Part shown: positions 14,588-22,285 of the stretch, piece after piece | How positions within the stretch are numbered: the stretch's first letter is position 1 | How the letters are laid out: each line of letters starts with the position of its first letter | Source of the DNA: an uncultured Desulfuromonas sp. | GTDB taxonomy: Bacteria > Desulfobacterota > Desulfuromonadia > Desulfuromonadales > Trichloromonadaceae | DNA length: 34,735 bases | Assembly: GCA_937982495.1 (NCBI GenBank) | Contig: CALJLX010000142.1 | Location: forward strand, 1-34,735 | Direction of reading: 5' to 3' | Position numbers and translations under genes: made by a program | The notes under the pieces: generated by a model | Database searches by the model: none | What the model saw: the letters and a program-made list of their open reading frames with translations, nothing else | Told to the model about the DNA's origin: nothing

Positions 14588-15235
14588 TCAGCCCGGGATT
14601 TTATGACGACCGGGCTTTTGCACCTTCCCCCAGTTTTTAGGCGGGACCGTCCGCGCGAATACCCCCTTGCGATTCTGTTTCTTCAGCCGTTCGTAAATCA
14701 GGTGCCAGGCGCAGTCGAGTTCGCGATCGGCCTCGCATTTGCCCTCCTCCATCCCGCCGCAGGGACCGTTAAGCAGTCCCTTGGCGCAGTTGGTTACCGG
14801 ACAGATACAGGCGGTTTCGTTGAGGATGCATTCCCCGCACAGGGAACATTTCTCCTCATACTGACCGAAACGGCGGATGTTGCCGAGAAAGAGGGAATTA
14901 AGCGCGCCCAGCACGCGCTTGTCGCTGTTGCTGGAGACCGATTGAACACCGGCGCCGCAGGCCATGACCAGCAGGGCATCGGCCGCCTCAACCTGCGCTT
15001 TGAGCTGACGCAGATCGCGCCCCGCGCGCATGATATGGCAGGCTTCGTCGATAATGACGGTTCCGGTCGTTTCCTTGCCGAGACTCGCCAGCCATTCCTG
15101 CATGCGAAAAACCTCTTCCTCCCCCCCGGACTTGCATACCGTGGCACAGGCCCCGCAGCCGACGATAAAAAGACGCTCCTTGCCGTCCAGAATTTCCAGC
15201 AATTCTTCCTTGCTCTTCTGTACGCTGATGATCAT
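14588..15235 (-). CDS. metV: MetV-type methylenetetrahydrofolate reductase partner (MTHFR C-terminal/zinc-binding domain)
   Basis: The 215-residue protein is rich in cysteines arranged in two groups. An N-terminal CGACATVC segment is followed by EEEVFRM. A C-terminal cluster reads CSLCGEC...CICPVTNCAKGLLNGPCGG, as in the 'MTHFR C-terminal' family (MetV). In acetogens MetV binds metal clusters and works with MetF to pass electrons to the flavin. Between the two groups is a Rossmann-like stretch (VIIDEACHIMRAG, LLVMACGAGVQS). The start is ATG 15235; a TTG 24 bases upstream is in frame but lies in a hairpin region. It sits between folD and metF on the same strand. Confidence 0.88.
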   Translation of the reverse strand: MIISVQKSKEELLEILDGKERLFIVGCGACATVCKSGGEEEVFRMQEWLASLGKETTGTVIIDEACHIMRAGRDLRQLKAQVEAADALLVMACGAGVQSVSSNSDKRVLGALNSLFLGNIRRFGQYEEKCSLCGECILNETACICPVTNCAKGLLNGPCGGMEEGKCEADRELDCAWHLIYERLKKQNRKGVFARTVPPKNWGKVQKPGRHKIPG

Positions 15236-15260
15236 CGCCGTGGTTCCGTGCAGAGACAAG

Positions 15261-15293
15261 GGCGCCCGAATCGGTTGCAGAGATTCGGGCGCC
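15261..15293 (-). other. intercistronic hairpin between folD and metV
   Basis: A perfect 12-bp stem (GGCGCCCGAATC / GATTCGGGCGCC, 9-base loop) lies in the 69-bp gap between the folD stop and metV start. On the transcribed strand only a weak TTGTCT follows, so partial termination or mRNA processing is more likely than full termination. Confidence 0.65.
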
Positions 15294-15304
15294 GTCTTGG
15301 GGTT

Positions 15305-16159
15305 TTATTTGCCGGCAGCACGCCGCTTGGCGCTCTCGACCGTGTTGTAGAGCAGCATGGTGATGGTCATCGGCCCGACCCCGCCGGGCACCGGAGTAAT
15401 GGCGCCGGCCCGCTCCTTGGCGGCAGCGAATTCCACATCCCCCACCAGCTTCTTCTCACCGACCCTGTTGACACCGACATCGATCACCACCGCGCCCGGT
15501 TTGATCCAATCGCCCTTGATCATTTCGGGCTGTCCGACGGCGGCGATCACCACGTCGGCCCGGCCGACCTGCTCGGCAAGATCCCGGGTGCGGGAATGAC
15601 AGATGGTGACGGTGGCATGTTCGGCCAGGCACATGAGCGCCACTGGCTTGCCGACAATATTCGAGCGACCGACGACCACGACTTCCTTCCCCTTGAGATC
15701 CACCCCGGAATGCTCCAGCATCTTCATCACACCATAAGGTGTGCAGGGGCGAAAGAGAGGGTTGCCCGTCGCCAGGCGGCCGACATTGTAAGGATGAAAC
15801 CCGTCCACATCTTTCTTAGGGGAAATCGCTTCCAGTACCTTGCTTTCGTCGATCTGCTTGGGTAGGGGCAGCTGCACCAGGATGCCGTCGATGCGCGAAT
15901 CCTCGTTAAGCTGGCCGATCAGCTGTAAAAGCTCGGCTTCACTGGTCGATTCCGGAAGCTTATGCTCGTCGGAGAAAATCCCCGCCTGGGCGCAGGCCTT
16001 CTCCTTCATCGACACATAGACCCGGCTGGCCGGATCCTCTCCCACCAGGACCACCGCCAACCCGGGAGTTGTTCCTTGCGCGTTGAGCGCACCGACATCA
16101 GCGGCGATCGTCTGACGGATCCGTTCGGCGATCGCTTTGCCATCAATGATATTGTTCAC
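15305..16159 (-). CDS. folD: bifunctional methylene-THF dehydrogenase / methenyl-THF cyclohydrolase
   Basis: FolD converts 5,10-methylene-THF to 10-formyl-THF in two steps with NADP+. The 284-residue protein carries the family blocks: VGEDPASRVYVSMKEKAC (catalytic Lys in YVxxKxKAC-like context), DGILVQLPLP, KDVDGFHPYNVGRL, PCTPYGVMKMLE, the Rossmann VVVGRSNIVGKPVA and PVPGGVGPMTI. It starts with GTG at 16159, six bases after a strong AGGAGGTC. It leads the folD-metV-metF-gcvH run, so the operon covers the formyl-methylene-methyl steps of folate one-carbon metabolism. Confidence 0.96.
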   Translation of the reverse strand: MNNIIDGKAIAERIRQTIAADVGALNAQGTTPGLAVVLVGEDPASRVYVSMKEKACAQAGIFSDEHKLPESTSEAELLQLIGQLNEDSRIDGILVQLPLPKQIDESKVLEAISPKKDVDGFHPYNVGRLATGNPLFRPCTPYGVMKMLEHSGVDLKGKEVVVVGRSNIVGKPVALMCLAEHATVTICHSRTRDLAEQVGRADVVIAAVGQPEMIKGDWIKPGAVVIDVGVNRVGEKKLVGDVEFAAAKERAGAITPVPGGVGPMTITMLLYNTVESAKRRAAGK

Positions 16160-16186
16160 GTCCTGACCTCCTTGGATAGTGCGTCA

Positions 16187-16215
16187 ACTATACGAAAGGA
16201 ACCCCTGATTGTAAA
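16187..16215 (-). promoter_or_regulatory. sigma70 promoter of the folD-metV-metF-gcvH operon
   Basis: On the minus strand TTTACA (-35) and TATAGT (-10) are separated by exactly 17 bp, with about 27 bp from the -10 to the GTG start. The rest of the gap up to 16500 is A/T-richer and shows no gene. Confidence 0.78.
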
Positions 16216-16501
16216 CGGGGAAAAGCCATGATTCCAGACGGATGCAGTATACGTCGACCAACCTTGGCGGAAGATGTCAACATCTCGACAGTCCATAGTG
16301 GAACCCTATGAACTGCGCAGCAAACGCCCAAATAAGTCAAAATACCGACAGCATAAAAATTAACAAATATGTAATCAAAGGATCTTTAGTATCGCCAAGC
16401 CGTCTGAACAAAAAAACTCGCTTTATTTTTCAGTGAGTTAAGAATCTCCCGCAAAGCTGACCAGAAAAAAATTCCTCATTTCTATTTTCTTACCTTTTGG
16501 A

Positions 16502-16517
16502 TGGCATAATAACTGCT
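16502..16517 (+). promoter_or_regulatory. possible sigma54 promoter before the diguanylate cyclase gene
   Basis: TGGCAT-N5-CTGCT keeps the invariant GG and GC 10 bp apart, as in sigma54 -24/-12 promoters (TGGCAC-N5-TTGC), about 55 bp before the start codon. The match is imperfect at two positions and no activator site was identified. Confidence 0.35.
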
Positions 16518-16569
16518 AATCGAGTTAACAACCGCCAAACCTCGCTCAATCCTTCGTCAAGGATAAGCC

Positions 16570-17562
16570 ATGACCGCTACCGCCCTGATTCTAGACAAAT
16601 CCGCCGACCGCCTCCGGGAACTCACGCAGCTCGTGACCGGAACAGGATGCTTCGACCGTGTCCTTTGCTGTACGAGCGGACGCGAGGCCCTCAAGTGCCT
16701 TGAACTAAACGGAGTCGACATCATTTTTCACGGCACCCGACGGGTTTCAAGGAAAAGCCTCTCCTGGCTAGGTCGCCTCGAAAAAAACGACTCCTGGCTG
16801 GACATTCCCATCCTGGTTTTTTCCGCCGCGGAACAGGACGAAGACCGGATTTTTTGCATCGAGGCCGGGGCAGCGGACTGCCTCTCCCCACATATCCCCA
16901 AGCGGGAACTGCGGGCGCGCATTCTGCGCTTTCTTTCCGGAAAAAAACGTATCGAAAAACTGCGTACGACCAACGAGCAACTGGCGCGCATGGCGATCAC
17001 CGACCCCCTGACCGGCGTCGGCAACCGGCGTCATTTCGACGACGCCCTGATCGCGGAACTGAAGCGCAACAACCGCTCACGTACCCCGCTTGCGCTACTG
17101 ATGATCGATATCGATCACTTCAAACGGGTCAACGACAGCGTTGGTCATCAGGCGGGGGACCGGATCCTGAAAATTGTCGCCGAAACCCTGCGCGTCAGCA
17201 TCCGTAGCTACGACACCCTCTGTCGCTTCGGCGGCGAGGAATTCGCCATCATCATGCCCGACAGCTCGGCGAGCCAAGCTTCCTCCGTCGCTGAACGCAT
17301 CCGTCGGGAAATCGCCGCCATCAATGCCCGGGGTGCCCTTGGTGATTTCCCCCTAACCGTGAGTATTGGCCTGCGCCCGGTCCGCGGATCGGAAACCATC
17401 GACGCGGCGCAACTGATTTCCGAAGCCGACCAGGCTCTGTATCGAGCCAAGAACGGCGGTCGCAATCGGGTCGAGATATTCCGTCCCGTTGATGATTTTA
17501 TCTTCGCCCAACCACAACACCGGCCACGCTTTTCTCCGCTCACACCTGCCCTTTCTCTTTAA
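16570..17562 (+). CDS. diguanylate cyclase with degenerate receiver domain
   Basis: The 330-residue protein has an N-terminal receiver-like domain (about 1-120) and a C-terminal GGDEF domain (about 135-310) that should make cyclic di-GMP from two GTP. The GGDEF part looks active: DPLTGVGNRRHFD, LLMIDIDHFKRVND (metal-binding Asp) and GGEEF at 221-225. A product-inhibition I-site RxxD (Arg212-Asp215) lies exactly five residues before it. The receiver lacks key residues. The phosphoacceptor position in VDIIFHG reads His54/Gly55 and not Asp, and the usual Thr/Lys near ADCLSPH is missing, so it is unlikely to be phosphorylated. It stands alone, with a possible sigma54 promoter before it and a strong terminator after it. 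Confidence 0.9.
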   Translation: MTATALILDKSADRLRELTQLVTGTGCFDRVLCCTSGREALKCLELNGVDIIFHGTRRVSRKSLSWLGRLEKNDSWLDIPILVFSAAEQDEDRIFCIEAGAADCLSPHIPKRELRARILRFLSGKKRIEKLRTTNEQLARMAITDPLTGVGNRRHFDDALIAELKRNNRSRTPLALLMIDIDHFKRVNDSVGHQAGDRILKIVAETLRVSIRSYDTLCRFGGEEFAIIMPDSSASQASSVAERIRREIAAINARGALGDFPLTVSIGLRPVRGSETIDAAQLISEADQALYRAKNGGRNRVEIFRPVDDFIFAQPQHRPRFSPLTPALSL

Positions 17563-17570
17563 CCTTTCAC

Positions 17571-17607
17571 AAAAAAATCCCCGGCAAATCAAGCCGGGGA
17601 TTTTTTT
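17571..17607. terminator. bidirectional terminator between the diguanylate cyclase and FmdB-family genes
   Basis: An ATCCCCGGC / GCCGGGGAT stem is flanked by A7 and T7. The T-run overlaps the stop codon of the convergent zinc-ribbon gene, so both genes share it. Confidence 0.9.
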
Positions 17608-17860
17608 ATTCGTTAGCCGCCTTGGGACAACCCGCGCAACCGGAAGATCCGGCTCCCGGGCAGGCGGAAGCAGGGGAGGACGCCTCGGAATAGCCTTGCT
17701 GATACCACCCTCCGCCTTTGAGGGCAAAGCCCGTCTGAGAAATAAGCTTCTTCAGCGGCGCGCCACAGTTTTCACAAGTGGTCAAGGGTGCATCGGAAAA
17801 TTTTTGCCTGACCTCGATGACCCTCTCACATCCTTCGCAACGATATTCATACATGGGCAT
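17606..17860 (-). CDS. FmdB-family zinc-ribbon protein
   Basis: This is an 84-residue protein with the FmdB-type start MPMYEYRCEGCERVIEV and a second CENCGAPLKK pair, together forming a Cys4 zinc ribbon (residues about 8-37). A short GFALKGGGWY motif typical of the family follows. The Ser/Ala/Gly-rich tail carries three more cysteines (ACPGAGSSGCAGC), which could be an extra metal site or redox-active. FmdB proteins are proposed regulators or small metal-binding factors, but their role is unsettled. AGGAGG precedes the ATG. Confidence 0.85.
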   Translation of the reverse strand: MPMYEYRCEGCERVIEVRQKFSDAPLTTCENCGAPLKKLISQTGFALKGGGWYQQGYSEASSPASACPGAGSSGCAGCPKAANE

Positions 17861-17891
17861 AATATAAATCCTCCTGTAAAAATTCGGCGCT

Positions 17892-17920
17892 AATCTAATC
17901 CCTCAAGATGCCCTTGTCAA
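17892..17920 (-). promoter_or_regulatory. sigma70 promoter of the FmdB-family gene
   Basis: The minus strand has a perfect TTGACA and a TAGATT -10 separated by 17 bp, about 30 bp before the start codon. Confidence 0.75.
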
Positions 17921-17970
17921 GGGTGGCAGGAACCGATTCCGGCAAGACATCCCCGTCCATTCCCCACAAA

Positions 17971-18002
17971 AGACAAGGCCCGGGAAAACCCAGGCCTTGT
18001 AC
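17971..18002 (-). terminator. probable terminator of gdhA
   Basis: The ACAAGGCC / GGCCTTGT hairpin with inner C/G pairing lies 25 bp beyond the gdhA stop. The tail on the transcribed strand is CTTTTG, so the T-run is short. Confidence 0.6.
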
Positions 18003-18024
18003 CATTCATGATATTGAGGAAAAA

Positions 18025-19374
18025 TCAGACCAGGCCGAGGGCGACCATGGCCTTGGCAACCTTGATAAATCCGGCGATATTCGCCCCGTTGACATAGTTT
18101 CCAGGGGTGCCGTATTCCTCGGCGATCTCATAGCAGGTTTCATGAATACCTTTCATGATCTGCTGCAGACGCTGCTCCGTGTACTCAAAGGTCCAGGAAT
18201 CTCGACAGGCATTTTGCTGCATTTCAAGGGCGCTGGTCGCGACGCCACCGGCATTGGCGGCCTTACCCGGGCCATAGGCGATCCCGGCCTCAAGAAAGAC
18301 CTTAACCCCTTCCGGAGTCGTCGGCATGTTGGCACCCTCACCGACGGCGATACAGCCATTCTTCACCAGTTTGGAAGCATCTTTGCCATTAATCTCGTTC
18401 TGCGTCGCAGACGGCATGGCAACTTGGCAAGGGATATCCCAGATGTTGCCATTTTCGACGTATTTCGCCTCCTTGTGGTAGGTGATGTAATCTTTGATCC
18501 GGCGACGTTCCACCTCCTTGAGTTGTTGCACCAACTCAAGATCAATGCCCTGCTCATGATAGACGTAGCCGTTAGAATCGGAACAGGCAACGACCTTGCC
18601 GCCCAGTTGATGGATTTTCTCAATGGTATAGATGGCGACGTTCCCCGACCCGGAAACCGTGCAGGTCTTCCCTTCAAAAGATTCACCGCGAACCTTGAGC
18701 ATCTCGTCAACAAAGAAGGTAGCGCCGTAACCGGTTGCTTCCGGACGCACCAGCGACCCCCCCCAGTTGATCCCCTTACCGGTAAGCACACCCGCTTCCC
18801 AACGGTTGGTGATGCGCTTGTATTGGCCAAACATATAGCCGATTTCACGACCACCGACACCGATGTCCCCGGCAGGAACGTCCGTATGCTCGCCGATGTG
18901 GCGATAGAGCTCGGTCATGAAGCTCTGGCAAAAACGCATGATCTCATCGTCCGATTTCCCCTTGGGATCGAAGTCCGAGCCCCCTTTGCCGCCGCCGATG
19001 GGCATGCCGGTCAGAGCATTCTTGAAGATCTGCTCGAAACCTAGAAACTTGATAATGCCCAGATAAACGGAAGGATGAAACCGTAAGCCGCCCTTGTAGG
19101 GACCTAAAGCACTGTTGAATTCAACACGGAATCCGCGATTGATTTGGACAACCCCATTATCGTCCTGCCAAGGTACCCGAAAAATAATCTGGCGCTCAGG
19201 CTCGCAGATACGCTCGATAATTTTTTGCTGACAGAATTCAGGATGCTTGACCAGAACGGGCCCGAGAGATTCCAGAACCTCACGAACCGCTTGATGGAAT
19301 TCAGTCTCACCCGGGTTACGAGCGAGAACTTCTTGGTAAACAGGTTCGACTTTTTCATCCAGTTTTGGCGACAT
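18025..19374 (-). CDS. gdhA: NADP-type glutamate dehydrogenase
   Basis: GDH assimilates ammonia by reductive amination of 2-oxoglutarate to glutamate. The 449-residue length matches the hexameric bacterial form. Visible blocks are GPYKGGLRFHPSV (substrate Lys), GMPIGGGKGGSDFDPKGKS (catalytic Lys), VPAGDIGVGGREIGYMFGQYKR and the dinucleotide-binding SGSGNVA. Downstream VVACSDSNGYV ends the second strand with Ser-Asp-Ser, as in NADP-dependent enzymes. I placed the start at ATG 19374, where AGGAGGTC immediately precedes; the in-frame extension to 19464 has no family similarity. Single-gene unit. The region 19375-19755 holds its likely promoter and the ribosomal-operon terminator, and no other convincing gene. 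Confidence 0.95.
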   Translation of the reverse strand: MSPKLDEKVEPVYQEVLARNPGETEFHQAVREVLESLGPVLVKHPEFCQQKIIERICEPERQIIFRVPWQDDNGVVQINRGFRVEFNSALGPYKGGLRFHPSVYLGIIKFLGFEQIFKNALTGMPIGGGKGGSDFDPKGKSDDEIMRFCQSFMTELYRHIGEHTDVPAGDIGVGGREIGYMFGQYKRITNRWEAGVLTGKGINWGGSLVRPEATGYGATFFVDEMLKVRGESFEGKTCTVSGSGNVAIYTIEKIHQLGGKVVACSDSNGYVYHEQGIDLELVQQLKEVERRRIKDYITYHKEAKYVENGNIWDIPCQVAMPSATQNEINGKDASKLVKNGCIAVGEGANMPTTPEGVKVFLEAGIAYGPGKAANAGGVATSALEMQQNACRDSWTFEYTEQRLQQIMKGIHETCYEIAEEYGTPGNYVNGANIAGFIKVAKAMVALGLV

Positions 19375-19427
19375 ATGACCTCCTGAGGGTTGCGTGGTAG
19401 CGAGAAATGAACAATCAAGGATTCGGC

Positions 19428-19454
19428 AATCTAATCCAAGGCACCGCTTGACAA
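19428..19454 (-). promoter_or_regulatory. possible promoter of gdhA
   Basis: The minus strand has TTGTCA and TAGATT but only 15 bp between them, which is short for sigma70. The -10 context GGATTAGATT is identical to that of the FmdB-family gene next door. Treat as tentative. Confidence 0.35.
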
Positions 19455-19680
19455 AAACAATCATTTATTATCACAAAGCATGCCAAATAAAGAAGTCCCC
19501 GAAAAGTTGACACAAAATACTGTAATCGTTGGATTTTTTAAGAAAAAGAAGGCAACCCTCAGGCAGATCGAACAATGATGGAATATTCCAGAGTACAATT
19601 ACAACACGAAATCGATACTCTTCCAATGCTCACGGAAAATCAACGGGCCGACAGCTGTCCCGACGTCTACCCCAGCAAAC

Positions 19681-19710
19681 CAAAAAAAACAGGGAGCCGC
19701 AGCTCCCTGT
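19681..19710 (-). terminator. intrinsic terminator of the ribosomal superoperon
   Basis: Read on the minus strand 46 bp after the rplQ stop, a 9-bp perfect stem (ACAGGGAGC / GCTCCCTGT, 4-base loop) is followed by a run of eight T. Confidence 0.93.
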
Positions 19711-19755
19711 TCATGAAATGGTCTTATGTTATCGGCACTACGAATCTAATTATTA

Positions 19756-20130
19756 CTAAGGCGCAACGGCGCCCCCCTCTTCAACCAGTTCGATAATGGA
19801 CTGTGAAGCATTATCACCCAGGCGGTTGGCCAGTTTGATAATCCGAGTGTAACCGCCGGGACGATCCTGATAACGGGGAGCAAGACGATCAAAAAGCTTG
19901 GCCACAACCTTACGGTCACGGACCACCTGCAGAGCCTGGCGCCGGGCATGAACATCGCCACGCTTTCCAAGAGTAATCATTTTTTCAGCAACTTTACGCA
20001 ACTCCTTGGCGCGGCAGTCGGTCGTGGTGATCTTCTCATGCTCCAGCAAGGAGGTCACCAGATTCCGCATCATCGCCAACCGGTGGCTGGAGTTCCGCCC
20101 AAGCTTTCTTCCACTGTTATTGTGACGCAT
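19756..20130 (-). CDS. rplQ: 50S ribosomal protein L17
   Basis: L17 binds 23S rRNA near the exit-tunnel side of the large subunit. The 124-residue protein begins MRHNNSGRKLGRNSSHR with the family's basic N-terminus, followed by LVTSLLEHEKITTT and AKELRKVAEKMITLGK. It is the last gene of the superoperon, 38 bp after rpoA, in the usual alpha-operon order, and is followed by a strong terminator. Confidence 0.97.
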   Translation of the reverse strand: MRHNNSGRKLGRNSSHRLAMMRNLVTSLLEHEKITTTDCRAKELRKVAEKMITLGKRGDVHARRQALQVVRDRKVVAKLFDRLAPRYQDRPGGYTRIIKLANRLGDNASQSIIELVEEGGAVAP

Positions 20131-20168
20131 GGTTCCGTGGTCCTTTCTTCGTTATCCTTCACGAGGAA

Positions 20169-21185
20169 TCAATCTTCCTCGTTTCCCTTTTGTATCATCT
20201 TGAGATATTCGGGATCAGGGAAGTTTTCCAGCTTCATCCCGAGAGTCAGGCCCATCTCGGAGAGGATATCCTTGATTTCGTTCAGAGACTTACGGCCGAA
20301 ATTCTGAGTCTTAAGCATTTCCGCCTCCGAACGCTGCACCAAATCTCCGATCAGGCGGATATTTGCATTCTTCAGGCAATTGGCACTACGAACGGAAAGC
20401 TCCAACTCATCCACACTACGGTAGAGGTTCTCATTGATCTTTCCCGAAGACTCGCTGACTTCCTCTTCAACAGGCTCGACCTCTTCATCGAAATTGATGA
20501 AGATCTGAAGCTGTTCCTTGATGATTTTCGCGGCAAAAGAAAGGGCGTCATCCGCACGGACACTGCCATCGGTAAAAACTTCAAGCGTCAATTTGTCGTA
20601 GTCTGTGATCTGCCCGACACGAGCGTTGGTGACCGTAAAGTTAACTTTCTTGATGGGTGAAAAAATCGCGTCGATGGGGATCGTCCCGACCGGTGCCCGC
20701 TCATCTCGATTACGGTCGGCAGGCACATATCCCTTGCCCAAGGAAACAACCATCTCCATCTCGACATCCGCTTCCTGAGAACAGGTGGCGATATGATGTT
20801 CGGGATTTAGAATCTCGACATGACTATCCGTAATTATGTCACCGGCGGTAATCACCCCGGCTCCCTTTTTTACGATACGGACATTTCGGCTTTCGTTACC
20901 ATGCAGGCGCAGCAACACGCCTTTAAGGTTGAGAATAATATCGGTAACGTCCTCGGTGACACCGGGAACGGTTGAAAACTCGTGAAGAACCCCCTTAATG
21001 CGCACAGAGACAATAGCGGCCCCCTGCAACGAAGAGAGCAGCACACGGCGCAAAGAGTTGCCCAAAGTTGTTCCAAAGCCGCGCTCAAAAGGTTCGGCAT
21101 AGAATTTTCCATAGGTATCGGTCAGTGTATCCGATTCAATCTGGAGACGCTTGGGCTTGATGAGGTCTCTCCAGTTTTTATACAT
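20169..21185 (-). CDS. rpoA: RNA polymerase alpha subunit
   Basis: Alpha dimerises to start RNA polymerase assembly, and its C-terminal domain contacts UP elements and activators. The 338-residue protein has the N-terminal assembly domain (PFERGFGTTLGNSLRRVLLSS at about 32-52) and a flexible acidic linker (about 225-250). The C-terminal helix-hairpin-helix domain follows (about 255-320: SVRSANCLKNANI, NFGRKSLNEIKDIL). Length and order (rpsD-rpoA-rplQ) are standard for Proteobacteria. Its level is probably tied to S4 through alpha-operon autoregulation in the classic model. Confidence 0.98.
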   Translation of the reverse strand: MYKNWRDLIKPKRLQIESDTLTDTYGKFYAEPFERGFGTTLGNSLRRVLLSSLQGAAIVSVRIKGVLHEFSTVPGVTEDVTDIILNLKGVLLRLHGNESRNVRIVKKGAGVITAGDIITDSHVEILNPEHHIATCSQEADVEMEMVVSLGKGYVPADRNRDERAPVGTIPIDAIFSPIKKVNFTVTNARVGQITDYDKLTLEVFTDGSVRADDALSFAAKIIKEQLQIFINFDEEVEPVEEEVSESSGKINENLYRSVDELELSVRSANCLKNANIRLIGDLVQRSEAEMLKTQNFGRKSLNEIKDILSEMGLTLGMKLENFPDPEYLKMIQKGNEED

Positions 21186-21227
21186 TCGTATCCTCCCTAA
21201 TGAGGTTACAGTTAAAGCCCAACCGGA

Positions 21228-21857
21228 CTACTTGGAGTACAATTCGACGATGAGATGTTCCTGGAATGCAGGAGTCGTCATCTCTTCACGAACAGGCAGG
21301 GTTTTAACGATCCCCTTGAAGGCCGCGCGATCCAGCTCGACCCAGGAAGGAAGACCACGACGCATGACACCATCAAGAGCTTCGTTGATACGTGCTACCT
21401 GACGGCTCTTTTCACGCAGCTCAACGACATCACCGGGGCGAACCAAGTACGAAGGGATATCAACTCGCCGGCCATTGACAAGAAAATGGCCCTGACGAAC
21501 AAGAGAGCGACCTTCATTACGGGAAGAAACGAAGCCCATGCGGTAAACCATGCTGTCAATGCGACGTTCCAGCAAAACCAGCAGATTCTCGCCGGTGACA
21601 CCTTTCATGCGATCCGCTTTGTCGAAATAGGAACGGAACTGCTTCTCCAAAAGGCCATAGGTACGTTTGACCCGTTGCTTTTCGCGCAGCTGAGTCCCGT
21701 AATCCGACACTTTAATGCGTCCCTGACCATGCTGACCGGGCGCATAATTACGACGCTCAACGGCACATTTATCGGTATGACACCTGTCCCCTTTCAGGAA
21801 CAATTTCGTATTTTCCCTTCTGCACATGCGACAGACGGGGCCGGTATATCTAGCCAA
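21228..21857 (-). CDS. rpsD: 30S ribosomal protein S4 (zinc-binding form)
   Basis: S4 is a primary 16S rRNA binder that starts assembly of the 30S body and, in E. coli, represses the alpha operon. The 209-residue protein keeps four N-terminal cysteines in a C-x2-C...C-x5-C-like pattern (CRMCRRENTKLF, RCHTDKCA), the zinc-binding 'C+' form. The S4 RNA-binding domain is at about 98-160 (RRIDSMVYRMGF, GHFLVNGRRVDIPSYLV). It starts with TTG at 21857, about 6 bases after a strong GGAGG; no ATG gives a matching N-terminus. Confidence 0.97.
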   Translation of the reverse strand: MARYTGPVCRMCRRENTKLFLKGDRCHTDKCAVERRNYAPGQHGQGRIKVSDYGTQLREKQRVKRTYGLLEKQFRSYFDKADRMKGVTGENLLVLLERRIDSMVYRMGFVSSRNEGRSLVRQGHFLVNGRRVDIPSYLVRPGDVVELREKSRQVARINEALDGVMRRGLPSWVELDRAAFKGIVKTLPVREEMTTPAFQEHLIVELYSK

Positions 21858-21878
21858 CGTTCGACCTCCTTGTAAGGT

Positions 21879-22274
21879 TTAGACTCTTCTGCGCTTGGGA
21901 GGACGGCACCCATTATGCGGAATTGGGGTGACATCCTTAATCAGAGTAATGTTGAGGCCCGCCGCTTGCAGGGCACGCAATGCCGACTCGCGACCGGAAC
22001 CCGGCCCCTTGACATTGACAACGACACTGCGAAGACCATGCTCCTGGGCTTTTTTTGCAGCGTCCTCAGCCGCAACCTGGGCCGCGAAGGGGGTGCTCTT
22101 CCGGGAACCCTTGAAACCGCGACCACCGGCAGTAGACCAGGAAATCACATTACCGCTGATATCCGTGATGGTCACGATGGTATTGTTGAAAGTCGCCTGG
22201 ATGTGGGCCACCCCATTGGCGATATTCTTTTTTTCAACTTTTTTTCTGACTACTTTCTTACCGGGCTTAGCCAT
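21879..22274 (-). CDS. rpsK: 30S ribosomal protein S11
   Basis: S11 lies in the platform of the 30S subunit and helps shape the mRNA exit region. The 131-residue protein has the diagnostic blocks AHIQATFNNTIVTITD, SWSTAGGRGFKGSRKSTPFA and the C-terminal DVTPIPHNGCRPPKRRRV. The ATG lies 11 bases after the rpsM stop, as expected for tight translational coupling. Confidence 0.98.
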   Translation of the reverse strand: MAKPGKKVVRKKVEKKNIANGVAHIQATFNNTIVTITDISGNVISWSTAGGRGFKGSRKSTPFAAQVAAEDAAKKAQEHGLRSVVVNVKGPGSGRESALRALQAAGLNITLIKDVTPIPHNGCRPPKRRRV

Positions 22275-22285
22275 GGTTCCTCCAG

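Noticed and set aside
14603..15865. 420-residue plus-strand open frame opposite metV and folD
   Set aside because: Antisense to two clearly identified genes, without a ribosome site or domain.
16193..16500. Possible riboswitch or small RNA in the A/T-rich gap between folD and the diguanylate cyclase gene
   Set aside because: I looked for a cyclic di-GMP (GEMM) or other known riboswitch core and for strong stem-loops with a T-run; only weak short hairpins are present.
17908..19044. 378-residue plus-strand open frame opposite gdhA
   Set aside because: Antisense shadow; it crosses the gdhA terminator and has no ribosome site or known motif.
19529..19796. Two short plus-strand frames between gdhA and rplQ
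   Set aside because: They run through the ribosomal-operon terminator into rplQ antisense, with no ribosome site and no recognisable sequence.
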